In this document: piece by piece, positions 16,392-26,100 of the stretch
Position numbering within the stretch: the stretch's first letter is position 1
How the letters are laid out: each line of letters starts with the position of its first letter
Origin: Pseudomonas sp. GM80
GTDB taxonomy: Bacteria > Pseudomonadota > Gammaproteobacteria > Pseudomonadales > Pseudomonadaceae
Direction of reading: 5' to 3'
Assembly (NCBI RefSeq): GCF_000282515.1
Contig: NZ_AKJD01000052.1
Span: 27,590-91,589, forward strand
DNA length: 64,000 bases
Position numbers and translations under genes: made by a program
Notes under the pieces: model-generated
Seen by the model: the letters and a program-made list of their open reading frames with translations, nothing else
Told to the model about the DNA's origin: nothing
Databases searched by the model: none

Positions 16392-16784
16392 ATGTCCCTG
16401 CTCAGATTTGCATGTGCTTCGTTGTTTTCTCTGACACTCGCCCAAGCCGCCGTTGCCGCCGATTGCGCGGCGGATTCATCCCACGGCGCACAAATTTTCA
16501 ATACCGAATGCGGCGTCTGCCACGCGGTTAAAAAAGACGTCAGCGGCATGATGGGGCCCAACCTCAACGGCGTGATCGGGCGCAAGTCCGGTTCGCTGGC
16601 AGGCTTCAGCTATTCCCAGGCGATGCGCAGCAAAGACGTCACCTGGCAGGCCGAGACCATCGCCGAACTGATCACCCAACCCCAGGCCTACGTGCCTGGC
16701 ACTTACATGCCCTACATGGGGCTGGCCTCGAAAGATGACCGTGAGGCCGTGGTGTGTTTCCTCAAATCCAAGGAGGCTTTATGA
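16392..16784 (+). CDS. Small periplasmic cytochrome c (cytochrome c2/c550 type)
   Basis: A 130-aa exported monohaem cytochrome. The signal peptide ends near AAVAA, the haem site is ECGVCHAV, and the Met ligand is in VPGTYMPYMGL. The GPNLNGVIGRKSG segment is typical of class I cytochrome c. The stop overlaps the aldehyde dehydrogenase start (ATGA), so the two are coupled. It may carry electrons from the amine dehydrogenase to the oxidase. The ATG at 16392-16394 begins the signal peptide; the reading frame is open upstream but without a plausible start. Confidence 0.85.
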   Translation: MSLLRFACASLFSLTLAQAAVAADCAADSSHGAQIFNTECGVCHAVKKDVSGMMGPNLNGVIGRKSGSLAGFSYSQAMRSKDVTWQAETIAELITQPQAYVPGTYMPYMGLASKDDREAVVCFLKSKEAL

Positions 16785-18271
16785 GCAACGTTGCAATGCT
16801 GCCGCAAGTCGCGGCGTTCATTGATCGTCGACATGGCTGCTTTATCGATGGCCAGTGGCAATTCGCTGACGGGCCGACGATTGCCGTGGTCGATCCGGCC
16901 ACCGGCCAGATCTTGTGCGAAACCCTCGATGCGCCGACCGAACTGGTCGAGCGCGCGGTGCAGTCTTCGCATGCCGCGTTCAAGTCTGGCGTGTGGTCGG
17001 GGCTGCGCCCGGCCGATCGCGAGCGCATCTTGCTGAATTTCACCCGCCTGGTTGAGGAGCACGGCGAAGAGCTGGCGCAACTGGAAACCCTCAGCCAGGG
17101 CAAGTCGATCAACATGGCCCGCGCGCTGGACGTCAACGCCACCGTGGAGTTCATGCGCTACATGTCCGGCTGGGCGACCAAGATCGAAGGGCAGACCTTT
17201 GACGTGTCGATTCCGCTACCGCCGGGAACAAAATTCACTACCTTCGCCAAGCGTGAGCCGGTGGGTGTGGTGGTCGGCATCGTGCCGTGGAATTTTCCAT
17301 TGATGATCGCCGCGTGGAAGTTGATGCCGGCGCTGGCCACCGGTTGCACGGTGGTGATCAAACCGGCGATGGAAACCCCGCTGACCGCAATGCGTCTGGC
17401 TGAATTGGCACTGGAGGCGGGTATTCCGCCGGGCGTTTTTAACGTGGTCACGGGTAGCGGTGCTTCGGTCGGTGGTGCGTTGACGGCGCATCCGTTGGTG
17501 AGCAAGGTGTCGTTCACTGGCTCGACTGCAGTGGGTAAAACCGTTGGCGTGGCGTGCATGGCCAACATGACCCGTTTTGCGCTGGAACTGGGTGGCAAGA
17601 ACCCGATGATTCTGCTGGCTGATGCCGACATTGAGAAAGCCATTCAAGGCGCGATTCTCGGTGGCTTGCTGAACAACGGTCAGGTGTGTGCGGCCGCGTC
17701 GCGCTTCTATGTGCATCGGTCGATTCACGACCAGTTTGTCGAAGGTCTCGCGGCAGTGGTTTCGGCGATGCCGATTGGCGCGGGAATGAACTGCGAGGCA
17801 GCGATCAATCCGTTGGTGTCACGCAAGCAGCAACAGAGCGTGCTCAAGCACATCGAACTGGCCAAGCGCGAAGGCGCGCGGGTGGTGTGTGGCGGTGAGT
17901 TGCTCGAGGGTGAGGGTTTTTACGTGCAGCCGACGGTGTTGGCGGACGTTGATCACAGCATGGCCGTGGCCCGTGAAGAAGTGTTCGGTCCGGTGTTGGC
18001 GGTGATTGCGTTTGACGATGAAGACACGATGATCGAACTGGCCAATGACAATCCGTATGGCTTGGCGGCGAGTTTGTGGACCAATGATTTGAGCAAAGCG
18101 ATGAACCTGGTGCCGCGTATTGAAGCGGGCACGGTGTGGGTCAACGCGCACGTGCTGCTCGACCCGGCAATGCCGTTTGGCGGGGTCAAGCAATCCGGGA
18201 TGGGGCGAGAGTTTGGCAGGACGGTGATCGAGGCCTACACCGAACTAAAATCCGTGTGCATCGCCCACTGA
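16781..18271 (+). CDS. feaB: Phenylacetaldehyde dehydrogenase-like aldehyde dehydrogenase
   Basis: A 496-aa NAD-dependent aldehyde dehydrogenase. The nucleophile is Cys303 (NNGQVCAAASRF) and the general base Glu269 (LELGGKNPM); the NAD-binding motif FTGSTAVGK is present. The family resembles FeaB/PadA, which oxidises phenylacetaldehyde to phenylacetate. The context supports this: amine dehydrogenase makes the aldehyde, and the paa genes use the acid. AGGAGG lies before the ATG, which overlaps the cytochrome stop. Substrate assignment rests on context as well as family. Confidence 0.82.
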   Translation: MSNVAMLPQVAAFIDRRHGCFIDGQWQFADGPTIAVVDPATGQILCETLDAPTELVERAVQSSHAAFKSGVWSGLRPADRERILLNFTRLVEEHGEELAQLETLSQGKSINMARALDVNATVEFMRYMSGWATKIEGQTFDVSIPLPPGTKFTTFAKREPVGVVVGIVPWNFPLMIAAWKLMPALATGCTVVIKPAMETPLTAMRLAELALEAGIPPGVFNVVTGSGASVGGALTAHPLVSKVSFTGSTAVGKTVGVACMANMTRFALELGGKNPMILLADADIEKAIQGAILGGLLNNGQVCAAASRFYVHRSIHDQFVEGLAAVVSAMPIGAGMNCEAAINPLVSRKQQQSVLKHIELAKREGARVVCGGELLEGEGFYVQPTVLADVDHSMAVAREEVFGPVLAVIAFDDEDTMIELANDNPYGLAASLWTNDLSKAMNLVPRIEAGTVWVNAHVLLDPAMPFGGVKQSGMGREFGRTVIEAYTELKSVCIAH

Positions 18272-18280
18272 CATCAAATC

Positions 18281-18367
18281 CTGTAGGAGCTGCGGCACGC
18301 TGCGATCTTTTGATCCTGCTTTTAAAAAACAAAATCAAAAGATCGCAGCGTGCCGCAACTCCTACAG
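18281..18367. repeat. GTAGGAGC-type palindromic repeat (copy 2)
   Basis: CTGTAGGAGCTGCGGCACGC pairs with GCGTGCCGCAACTCCTACAG around an A/T-rich loop region. It lies between two convergent genes (aldehyde dehydrogenase and the XRE regulator), where it may act as a bidirectional terminator. Confidence 0.85.
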
Positions 18368-18377
18368 GGGGATCGGG

Positions 18378-18575
18378 TCAGGCTTCACCGTCGTTGAAGA
18401 TGCTTTCTATGGGCATTTCGAACGCGCGGGCAATCTGGAATGCCAGCGGCAAGCTTGGGTCGTAGCGTTCGTTTTCGATCGCATTGATGGTCTGGCGCGA
18501 CACGTTCAGGCGTTCCGCCAGATCGACCTGTGACCACTTACGCTCAGCGCGCAGTTCCTTCAGACGGTTTTTCAT
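18378..18575 (-). CDS. Small XRE-family transcriptional regulator
   Basis: A 65-aa helix-turn-helix protein (MKNRLKELRAERKWSQVDLA, then LNVSRQTINAIENERYDPSL) of the compact YozG-like type. Its start overlaps the stop of the membrane protein gene upstream (ATGA), so they form a coupled pair. Such pairs, a small membrane protein with a Cro-like regulator, are common. The regulator probably controls its own operon, perhaps through the TGTAAA-N6-TTTACA dyad at 18960-18977. The targets are not known. Confidence 0.85.
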   Translation of the reverse strand: MKNRLKELRAERKWSQVDLAERLNVSRQTINAIENERYDPSLPLAFQIARAFEMPIESIFNDGEA

Positions 18576-18946
18576 TGGTAGCGGCGTCGCGCAATCTGCA
18601 GACCAACAATCCACATCAGACCCATCACCGGCCACACGCATGTCCACGGAATGTGCGGCGCGCCGACGTTTTCCAGAAAGCCATAACTGAAGGTCAGCAG
18701 TGCCGAGGCGGCGAAGGCAAAACCGAGGGCTTCGAACTGGATGCGCAGATGCATTTCATCCATGCGCCGCATGTTGCGCACGATGGCCCAACACATCAGG
18801 CCTGCCGGAATGACCGGGGCCAGAGCCACCAAGGATCGCAGAAAAATGTTGGCGTCCAGCAGGGGTTGGCTGGCGATCAGGGAAAGGCTCAACACCAGCA
18901 CATAGAGAACCAATGCGGCGCCCATTTCGAGGTAGTAACGGTTCAT
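18572..18946 (-). CDS. Small integral membrane protein paired with XRE regulator
   Basis: A 124-aa hypothetical protein with four predicted membrane helices (about residues 8-25, 37-57, 72-92 and 101-118) and a positively charged loop NMRRMDEMHLR between helices 2 and 3. It ends in ARRRYQ. I do not recognise a function. The gene pairs with the downstream XRE regulator by a 4-base overlap, and AGGAAGTG precedes its ATG. A role as a membrane sensor or partner of the regulator is possible but not shown. Confidence 0.75.
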   Translation of the reverse strand: MNRYYLEMGAALVLYVLVLSLSLIASQPLLDANIFLRSLVALAPVIPAGLMCWAIVRNMRRMDEMHLRIQFEALGFAFAASALLTFSYGFLENVGAPHIPWTCVWPVMGLMWIVGLQIARRRYQ

Positions 18947-18959
18947 GCTTCACTTCCTG

Positions 18960-18977
18960 TGTAAAAGACCCTTTACA
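18960..18977 (-). promoter_or_regulatory. Dyad upstream of the membrane protein-XRE pair
   Basis: TGTAAA-AGACCC-TTTACA is a perfect 6-6-6 inverted repeat starting 14 bp before the gene; a further TGTAAAG lies at 19000-19006. It is a candidate operator for autoregulation by the small XRE protein. Confidence 0.5.
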
Positions 18978-19024
18978 TCCTCGCCGAAGAATTTCCCGAT
19001 GTAAAGCACGCTTTCCATCAGCGC

Positions 19025-19063
19025 AAAAAAACGGGGCGGCATGATCGTTAATCATGCCGCCCC
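19025..19063 (-). terminator. Rho-independent terminator after the copper-chaperone gene
   Basis: A perfect 13-bp stem (GGGGCGGCATGAT with ATCATGCCGCCCC) and 5-base loop are followed on the minus strand by GTTTTTTTGC. It lies 23 bp after the PCu(A)C stop. Confidence 0.9.
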
Positions 19064-19085
19064 GCGGGTGTTTCAGTCAGTCAGA

Positions 19086-19565
19086 TCAGTGCATTTTGCT
19101 GTGATCGTGACCTTCCATGTTGGTCAGCGCGCGCACCGGGGCTTTGACCTCGATGGTTTCTTTCTCGCCCTTGGCGTTCTCGACGGTCAGGGTCAGCGGC
19201 ACGCTTTCGCCTTCTTTCAGTTGACCGGTCAGGCCCATCAGCATCACGTGGTAGCCGTTCGGATCAAGCTTGACGGCTTTGCCGGCCGGCAGCTCGACGA
19301 ATTTCACCGGGCCCATGCTCATGACGTCGTTCTTCATGGTCATTTCGTGAATTTGCACGTCTTTGGCCACCGGCGTGGCGACGCTGAGCAGTTTGCTGTC
19401 GCTGTCGGCGGTGAGGGTCATGAATGCGCCGCTGGCGGTCTGGGTCGGCACCGTGGCGCGGACCCAGGCGTCGTCGACTTTGGTCTGGGCCGACGCCTGG
19501 AACGCCAGGCCCATCAGCGACAGGGTCAGTGCGGCGCGTTTGATGTGGTTCAGAACAGGGTGCAT
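19086..19565 (-). CDS. PCu(A)C copper chaperone
   Basis: A 159-aa periplasmic protein with a signal peptide ending near FQASA. It has the copper-binding pattern of the family: His and Met in VQIHEMTMKNDVMSM, then YHVMLMGL. A short His/Met tail (GHDHSKMH) may add metal sites. PCu(A)C proteins deliver Cu(I) to cytochrome oxidase, often with SCO proteins. Its ATG overlaps the SCO stop by one base (TGATG), with GGAGG eight bases before the start. The partner gene and the downstream terminator define a two-gene operon. Confidence 0.9.
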   Translation of the reverse strand: MHPVLNHIKRAALTLSLMGLAFQASAQTKVDDAWVRATVPTQTASGAFMTLTADSDSKLLSVATPVAKDVQIHEMTMKNDVMSMGPVKFVELPAGKAVKLDPNGYHVMLMGLTGQLKEGESVPLTLTVENAKGEKETIEVKAPVRALTNMEGHDHSKMH

Positions 19566-20170
19566 CAGCAAACCTCCATAACAGTAAGCAAATCTTCCGT
19601 GCATTGTTCTGCCGAAAGCGAAGTGGACAGACCCAGGCGCAGACCGCCGTTGGAGTCGTAAACGTAACTGGTGGCGGTATGCGAGATGGTGTAGGTGTCG
19701 CCGGCCGGGACTTTCTCGTAGAACACGTCGAATTCCTTGGCGGTGGCCGCGGTTTCCTCAAGCGTGCCGTACAGCGCAACGAAGGTCGGATCGAAGGCTT
19801 TCATGTAGGCGTCGAGGATTTCCGGCGTGTCGCGCTCGGGATCGAGGCTGATGAAAATCACCTGCAAGCGGTCGCCATCGGCGCCCATCAGCTTCTTGAT
19901 TTTTGCCGCGCGGGCGAGGGTGGTCGGGCAGACTGCCGGGCACTGGGTGAAGCCGAAAAACACCATCGGCATCATGCCGCGAAAGCTCGACAGCGTCATG
20001 GTTTCGCCATCGGTGTTCTTCAGTTTGAAGGTGCGCCCCATTATCTTGTTACTCAGATCCTTGCCGTACTTGTACGACAGTTGGCCGCGGGTGTCGCAGC
20101 CGGCGAGCAGGCCGAGCCCGAGTACGCCCATTCCCGCAAGCACCTTGCGGCGAGTCAACAAAGCCGTCAT
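19565..20170 (-). CDS. SCO1/SenC-family copper/thiol-redox protein
   Basis: A 201-aa lipoprotein-like or membrane-anchored SCO protein. The N-terminal hydrophobic segment has a lipobox (LLAGC, Cys25). The copper/redox motif CPAVC has Cys77 and Cys81, and His164 (ISHTATSY) is the third ligand. SCO proteins insert copper into the CuA centre of cytochrome c oxidase or act as thiol reductases there. It is followed with one-base overlap by the PCu(A)C gene. No oxidase genes are in the window. Confidence 0.9.
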   Translation of the reverse strand: MTALLTRRKVLAGMGVLGLGLLAGCDTRGQLSYKYGKDLSNKIMGRTFKLKNTDGETMTLSSFRGMMPMVFFGFTQCPAVCPTTLARAAKIKKLMGADGDRLQVIFISLDPERDTPEILDAYMKAFDPTFVALYGTLEETAATAKEFDVFYEKVPAGDTYTISHTATSYVYDSNGGLRLGLSTSLSAEQCTEDLLTVMEVC

Positions 20171-20326
20171 CTAATACCGCCTTTTGCAGCCCGTCAGTCG
20201 ACAGGACTGGCGGGGGGTTAACCGTAAAAGCGGCGCATGATACCAAACTGAGACCAGACGACGGCTGCGGATCGCCATGCGGTGTGGGATAGGGCGACAA
20301 AAGGTGTAAGAAAAAGTGACGTAGGC

Positions 20327-21727
20327 TCACTGCACGCGCGATTCATCGCCCCGCCAGCCGCCGCCCAGCGCGGTGTACAGGTTGACCTCGGCCACCAGTT
20401 GCGCGAGGCGGTCGGTGATCAGACCTTGCTGCGAACTGAACAGCGAACGCTGCGCATCGAGGAACGTCAGGCTACTGTCGACGCCGTTCTTGTAACGGTT
20501 CTGCGCGAGGTTGTAATAGGTTTGCGTGGCCGCAACCAGATCGCGTTGCGCCTGCAATTGCTGCTGATAGGTGGCACGCGCCGCGAGCCCGTCGGCGACT
20601 TCCTGAAATGCCGTTTGAATCGATTTTTCGTATTCGGCGACAGCGACGTCTTTCTGCAATTTTGAATAATCGAGGCTTGCGCGCAGGCTGCCGGCGTTGA
20701 AGATTGGCAGGCTGATTTGTGGCTGAAAAGTCCAGGCGCCAGAACCGCCCGCAAACAGCCCGGAGAGGTCGCGGCTCGAAGTGCCAGCGTTCGCTGTCAG
20801 GCTGACACTGGGGAAAAACGCCGCGCGCGCCGCGCCAATATTGGCGTTGGCGGCTTTGAGTTTGTATTCGGCCTGGAGAATGTCCGGGCGTCGTTGCAGC
20901 AAGTCCGAGGGCAAGCCGGCCGGCAGTTGCTCGACCAGATCGCTGGCCAGTGGTTGCCCGGGCAAGGACGCCGACACCGGCGTACCGACCAGCAAGGTCA
21001 GGCTGTTCAGGTCCTGCGCGACCTGGCGCTGATAGCGCGCCAGGTTGGCCCGTGAACTGTCGACGCTGGTTTGCGCCTGAGCCTGTTCCAGTGCCGAAGA
21101 TTTGCCGGCCTCGCGGTTGCGCGTGGTCAGGTGCAGGCTCTGCTCGTCGGCGGCGAGGGTGTCGCGGGTCAACTCCAGCAGTTCCTGATCGGCGCGCCAG
21201 GTCAGGTAAGCGTTGGCAACGTTCGCCACCAGACTCAACTGCGCACTGCGCCGCGCCTGCTCGGTCGCCAGCCAGGTTTGCAGCGCCTGTTGGCTGAGGC
21301 TGCGCACCCGCCCGAAGAAGTCCAGCTCGTAGGCACTGATGCCAAGGTTGACCGCGTAGGTCGAATTGATCAGCGCTTTGCCTTGGGTCACGCTCGGCGG
21401 CATGCGCTGGCGTGATTCGCTGGCATTGGCCGACACCGCCGGGTACAGGTCGGCCCGTTGAATGCGGTATTGCGCCTGGAACGCTTCGACATTGAGCGCC
21501 GCGACGCGCAGGTCGCGGTTGTTGACCAAGGCGCTTGCGATGAGTTGTTGCAGCGCCGGATCGTTGAACAGCGTGCGCCAGTCTTCAGTGCTGGCCGAGG
21601 CCAGCGTCGGCGTCGGCGTCGGGTATTGCGCGGCAATGGGGGCTGCGGGCCGCTGGTAGTCAGGAATCAGGGAGCAGCCGGCCATCAGCATGGCCATGGA
21701 CAGCAGAGAAAATCGCAACGTCGACAT
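20327..21727 (-). CDS. NodT-type outer-membrane efflux lipoprotein
   Basis: A 466-aa outer-membrane factor of the TolC/NodT class. The signal peptide and lipobox are in [20 protein letters not shown] (Cys at residue 18), followed by two OEP repeats rich in long helices (for example [20 protein letters not shown] and [19 protein letters not shown]). GAGG lies nine bases before the ATG at 21725-21727; longer starts lack the signal. In Pseudomonas lipopeptide loci such a gene next to the LuxR gene is common, and it probably serves with MacAB at the other end of this cluster as the export channel. Confidence 0.85.
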   Translation of the reverse strand: MSTLRFSLLSMAMLMAGCSLIPDYQRPAAPIAAQYPTPTPTLASASTEDWRTLFNDPALQQLIASALVNNRDLRVAALNVEAFQAQYRIQRADLYPAVSANASESRQRMPPSVTQGKALINSTYAVNLGISAYELDFFGRVRSLSQQALQTWLATEQARRSAQLSLVANVANAYLTWRADQELLELTRDTLAADEQSLHLTTRNREAGKSSALEQAQAQTSVDSSRANLARYQRQVAQDLNSLTLLVGTPVSASLPGQPLASDLVEQLPAGLPSDLLQRRPDILQAEYKLKAANANIGAARAAFFPSVSLTANAGTSSRDLSGLFAGGSGAWTFQPQISLPIFNAGSLRASLDYSKLQKDVAVAEYEKSIQTAFQEVADGLAARATYQQQLQAQRDLVAATQTYYNLAQNRYKNGVDSSLTFLDAQRSLFSSQQGLITDRLAQLVAEVNLYTALGGGWRGDESRVQ

Positions 21728-21793
21728 CGAACAGCCTCGTTCAAGAAAGAGCAGATGCTTGTAGTGAACAACCCATAAGCCAGACACTCCCCC

Positions 21794-21881
21794 CTGTAGG
21801 AGCTGCGGCACGCTGCGATCTGTTGATCTGGTTTTTAACAAAGCAGGATCAAAAGATCGCAGCGTGCCGCAGCTCCTACAG
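21794..21881. repeat. GTAGGAGC-type palindromic repeat (copy 3)
   Basis: CTGTAGGAGCTGCGGCACGC mirrors GCGTGCCGCAGCTCCTACAG, flanked by C and G runs (CCCC, GGGGGGGGG). It lies between the LuxR-type gene and the NodT-type gene, both on the minus strand. Confidence 0.85.
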
Positions 21882-21917
21882 GGGGGGGGTGAAGTCAGTG
21901 GGGGATTTTGAACCGGC

Positions 21918-22712
21918 TCAGGCCCCGGCCATCCATTTCGCCAGCCCATGCCGGCCGCTGACTCCCAGTTTCGCCGCGGCGCGTTTGAGGTAAGTCTCGA
22001 TCGAGCTGTTCTTGACCCGCAGTTTTTCCGCCATCTGCGGCACGGTGCCGCCGGTCAATAAGCCCAGACACACCTCTTTCTCGCGCGCTGACAGAACAAT
22101 CCCGTTCACCCCGAGACGCTCGTCAAACACCTGCGCCAGCGGCGCCTGATCCAGTTCGGCCAAAGGTTGGCGCGGTTGCCTGGCGAGAGTTTGCCGACTG
22201 ATCTGCGCATGGCGTTCGATCAGCGGCAGCAGGGTGTCGGAGAGACTCTTGAGAAACGACAGTTCCGGGAGGGAAAACACCCGCTGGGTGCGCGGTCGGT
22301 AAAATGAAATGACGCAGCGCCGGTTGGAAGTGCGCGAGACCAGATTGCATTGATGAGCACTGTGCGAGGGGTGTTGCGATTGCAGCGAAGCTCTCAATTG
22401 AATCAACAGCGAGTCGTTCATTTCGATCATCTTTTCCAGCAGCGGATGATCGTCCGGGCGCTCCAGCGGATCCGGCGGCGGCAAGGTCTGCGGCAATCCG
22501 GCACTGCCCAGTGCCTTGATCTCGACGACGCTGGCCTGTCGCTCGTCCAGCGTCCACTCGCTGAGATCGACCCGGTTGACCGGCACCAGCGTGTCGACCA
22601 ACTGGAACATGTTCGTGGCGAAGTGAACGTTACCGGTGCTGGCAATCAGTTCGCCCAGTTGCCAATAAAAATGCGGGTTTTCCATGTTGCGAATACTGCC
22701 GGTCAGATTCAT
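21918..22712 (-). CDS. LuxR-type regulator of the lipopeptide locus
   Basis: A 264-aa protein with a C-terminal LuxR/GerE helix-turn-helix ([40 protein letters not shown]) at about residues 200-260. The N-terminal 190 residues show no recognisable acyl-homoserine-lactone or receiver domain. That matches the LuxR regulators that sit beside Pseudomonas lipopeptide synthetases and activate them downstream of GacA/GacS. It is divergent from the first NRPS gene across a 486-bp region. The first ATG has a closely spaced AAGGA; a start nine codons later is possible. Confidence 0.87.
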   Translation of the reverse strand: MNLTGSIRNMENPHFYWQLGELIASTGNVHFATNMFQLVDTLVPVNRVDLSEWTLDERQASVVEIKALGSAGLPQTLPPPDPLERPDDHPLLEKMIEMNDSLLIQLRASLQSQHPSHSAHQCNLVSRTSNRRCVISFYRPRTQRVFSLPELSFLKSLSDTLLPLIERHAQISRQTLARQPRQPLAELDQAPLAQVFDERLGVNGIVLSAREKEVCLGLLTGGTVPQMAEKLRVKNSSIETYLKRAAAKLGVSGRHGLAKWMAGA

Positions 22713-23198
22713 ATCCTTGTCATCCCTGGTTCAGAGCCGTCGCTGAATCGTCCGCCGTCTATGCAAAAGCCGCCCACGCAGTCATTTCTCCTTGAACATG
22801 ATCTGAGGCGGGATTTAAGCCCATGGCTTTGTCCTACGTCTGTAGGGGAAAACAGGGACACAAAGTGCCACTATTTCTGAAGATTGGCGCCGGGGTTCTG
22901 ACGGGGGCTGGGGCTGTCGACAGGCGGGAGGTGACCGCTCGGTCACGTCCGAGCCCGTAAAACCGGGTGCGGCGTGATCGCGGCTCAACAGCGCGCGGGC
23001 AAATGGCAGCGCTGGTGTGTGGCTCTTTTCCTACAAGCTTTTCAGTATTTCCTCTCCGAATTTTTCGACAATACCTGCGCCAGTCAGGCCAATCAGGTCG
23101 ATGGACGCCCAAGCGCGCAGTGATGTCCGGGTTTCAGGTGTCATGTCGGCGTCAGGGCCGATGCTTGAATACCGGCAAAATCACATGAGAAGGATCTT
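22713..23198. promoter_or_regulatory. Divergent promoter region of LuxR-type gene and NRPS operon
   Basis: A 486-bp gap without a gene. It holds the dyad GTGACC-GCTC-GGTCAC at 22931-22946 and a short CCTAC/GTAGG hairpin near 22832-22845. AGAAGG lies before the NRPS ATG. Any binding site for the LuxR-type regulator should be here. I could not assign promoter hexamers with confidence. Confidence 0.6.
22931..22946. promoter_or_regulatory. Dyad GTGACC-N4-GGTCAC
   Basis: A perfect 6-4-6 inverted repeat 253 bp upstream of the first NRPS start. It does not resemble a classic 20-bp lux box; the binding protein is unknown. Confidence 0.4.
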
Positions 23199-26100
23199 AT
23201 GCAGCCTACTTCTGCCAACGTGGTGGACGATCTGTCCGTGCCTGTCGAGACATTCCCGCTGACTGCCGCCCAACGGGATATCTGGCTGGACCAACTGAGT
23301 CGCGGAGATTCGCCGCTGTATAACATTGGCGGTTATGTCGAACTGAGCGGGCCGCTGGATCCGTTGTTGCTGCATTCGGCGCTTGAGCAACTGGTTGCAG
23401 GCAACGATGCCTTGCGCACGATTCTGCTCTGCGACGTCAGTGACGATGGGTTGCCGTTGCAGGGATTTGCGCGGGCGCTGCCGGTGGTTATGCCGTTGCA
23501 TGATTTCAGTGAACAGCGCGATCCACAGTCGGCGGCACAGGCGTTGGTCGAACAGCAGATGGCCCAGCCTTACACGTTGAACGGGCAGGCGTTGTTCCGC
23601 TTCTGTCTGATTCGCCTCGATCACAATCGTCACTGGTTGGCGGCACAGGCGCACCATCTGATTATTGATGGCTGGGGGTTCGGCCTGCTGTTCAAGTCGG
23701 TGGGCGAAATCTACAGCGCGTTATGCCGTGGCGAGCAATCAGGGGTGGCAGCGCCGTCCTATGTCGGCTTCATCGAGGATGACGCGCGTTACCAGCAATC
23801 ACCGCGCTATGAGCTTGATCAACGCTACTGGCTGGACAAATACCGCAGCGTCCCCGAGCCCTTGTTGACCCCCCGTCATCACGAACCCCTTGACCCTGAA
23901 GCGGCGCCCGGTCGCATCCATGTCGAGGCGTTTCCGACCCCGTTGCACGAGCGCATGAAAGACACGGCGCGGCAGTTGCGCGGCTCGGCGTTTCATGTGT
24001 TGCTGGCGGCGCTGCACGTGTATTTCAGTCGCACCGCGCAACGCGACGAGTGGGTGGTCGGCTTGCCGATTCTCAATCGCTCCGGTGCCCGTTTCAAAAG
24101 CACACTGGGCCTGTTCACCCAGGTCAGCGCAATGCGCATGGGCTTTGGCCGAGCGTTGCCCTTTGGCGAATTGATCAAGGCAATCGGCGATGGCCTCAAG
24201 CAGGATTTCCGTCATCAGCGCTACCCGCTGAGCGAGATGAACCGCGCGCTGGGCCTGTTGCGCGAAGACCGTTCGCAGCTGTTCGAACTGTCGGTGTCCT
24301 ACGAGCAGGACGACCATGACTACCGTTACGGCGACGCACCGGGGCACGTGGTCAAGGTCTCCAACCAGCACGAAGCGACACCGCTGGCCATTCACCTGCG
24401 CAGCAACCGGTACAACGACAAGGCCTGGCTGCATCTGGTGTATTCGCCAGGCTATTTCACGGCTGACGAGATCGCGTCGTTCACCGAGCACTTGTTGCTG
24501 ATCCTGGAGCAAGGCCTGGAGTCTCCTGAGCGGATCGTCGCCGATTTCAACCTGAACAGCCCGGCAGAACTCGCCCGGTTGAATGAGTGGAATGACACCC
24601 GAGTCAGCTATCCGCAAACCCGGACAATTCATCAACGCTTCGAGTCGCGCGTGGCCGAACAGCCGGACGCCGTGGTCGCGACTTATCAGGGGCGGTCGCT
24701 GAGTTACGCCGAACTGAACCGGCAAGCCAATGCGCTGGCCCATCATCTGCTGGGCCTCGGCGTACGGCCCGATGACCGGGTGGCGATTGTCGCCCGCAGA
24801 GGCCTGGAAACCTTGGTCGGGCTGCTGGCGATTCTCAAGGCTGGCGCCGCTTATGTGCCGATCGACCCGGCGCATCCACCCGAGCGCCTGAGTTATCTGC
24901 TCAGCGACAGCGCTCCGGTGGCGCTGCTGACGCAAAGTGATGTGCGCGAGCGTTTGCCCGCCACAGCGCTGCCAGTGATAGAGCTTGATCGGCGCGAGTG
25001 GGCGCTCGACAGCGTCACCAATCCCGAGGTGCCGGGGTTGACCACGAATAACCTCGCTTATGTGATTTACACCTCCGGCTCAACCGGGTTGCCCAAAGGC
25101 GTGATGGTCGAACACCGCACCTTGTGCAATCTGGTCGACTGGCACTGCGCGGCATTTGGTCTCGGCCCGGGGCTGCACACGTCGAGCCTGGCCGGGTTCG
25201 GTTTTGACGCGATGGCGTGGGAGGTCTGGCCGGCGCTGTGTGCCGGCGCAACGGTGCATTTTTCACCGGCATCCGACGGCAGCGAAGACATCGATGCGCT
25301 GCTGGCGTGGTGGCGGGCGCAGCCGCTGGATGTCAGCTTCTTGCCCACGCCGGTCGCCGAATACGCCTTCAGCAAACAACTCGATCATCCGACCTTGCGC
25401 ACCTTGCTGATCGGCGGTGATCGCCTGCGCCAGTTCAACCGCGCGCAGGGTTTTGCGGTGATCAACAACTATGGCCCGACCGAAGCCACGGTGGTCGCCA
25501 CCTCAGGACTGATCATGCCGGGGCAGACGTTGCACATCGGCAAACCGGTGAGTAATGCCACGGCTTATTTGCTCGATGATCAGCAGCGCCCACTGCCGAT
25601 CGGCATCATCGGCGAGCTGTATGTCGGTGGCGCCGGGGTGGCCCGGGGTTATCTGAATCGCCCGCAGTTGACGGCCGAACGCTTCCTCGACGACCCGTTC
25701 AGCGCACTGCCAGGCGCGCGCATGTACCGCACCGGCGATCTCGCCCGTTGGCGCGCCGACGGCAACCTTGAGTACGTCGGCCGCAACGATGACCAAGTCA
25801 AAGTCCGTGGGGTGCGTGTCGAGTTGGGTGAAATCGAAGCGGCACTCGCCAGCCATGAAGCGGTGCAGGAAGCCGTGGTGTTGGTGCGTGACGGCCAGCT
25901 GTTGGCGTGGTTCACCGAACGTCAATCGCTGGACATCCTGCAACTGCATGCGCACCTGACCTCGCGCTTGCCAGCCGCCATGTTGCCGGCCGCTTACGTT
26001 CGTCTGGCGAGTCTGCCCCTGACCGCCAACGGCAAGCTTGACCGCCAGGCCCTGCCGCCACCGGGGCCGGAAGCGTTGATCCGTCGCGAATACGAGGCGC

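Noticed and set aside
21918..22712. LuxR-type protein as a quorum-sensing receptor
   Set aside because: The N-terminal half shows no acyl-homoserine-lactone domain and there is no luxI-like gene in the window.
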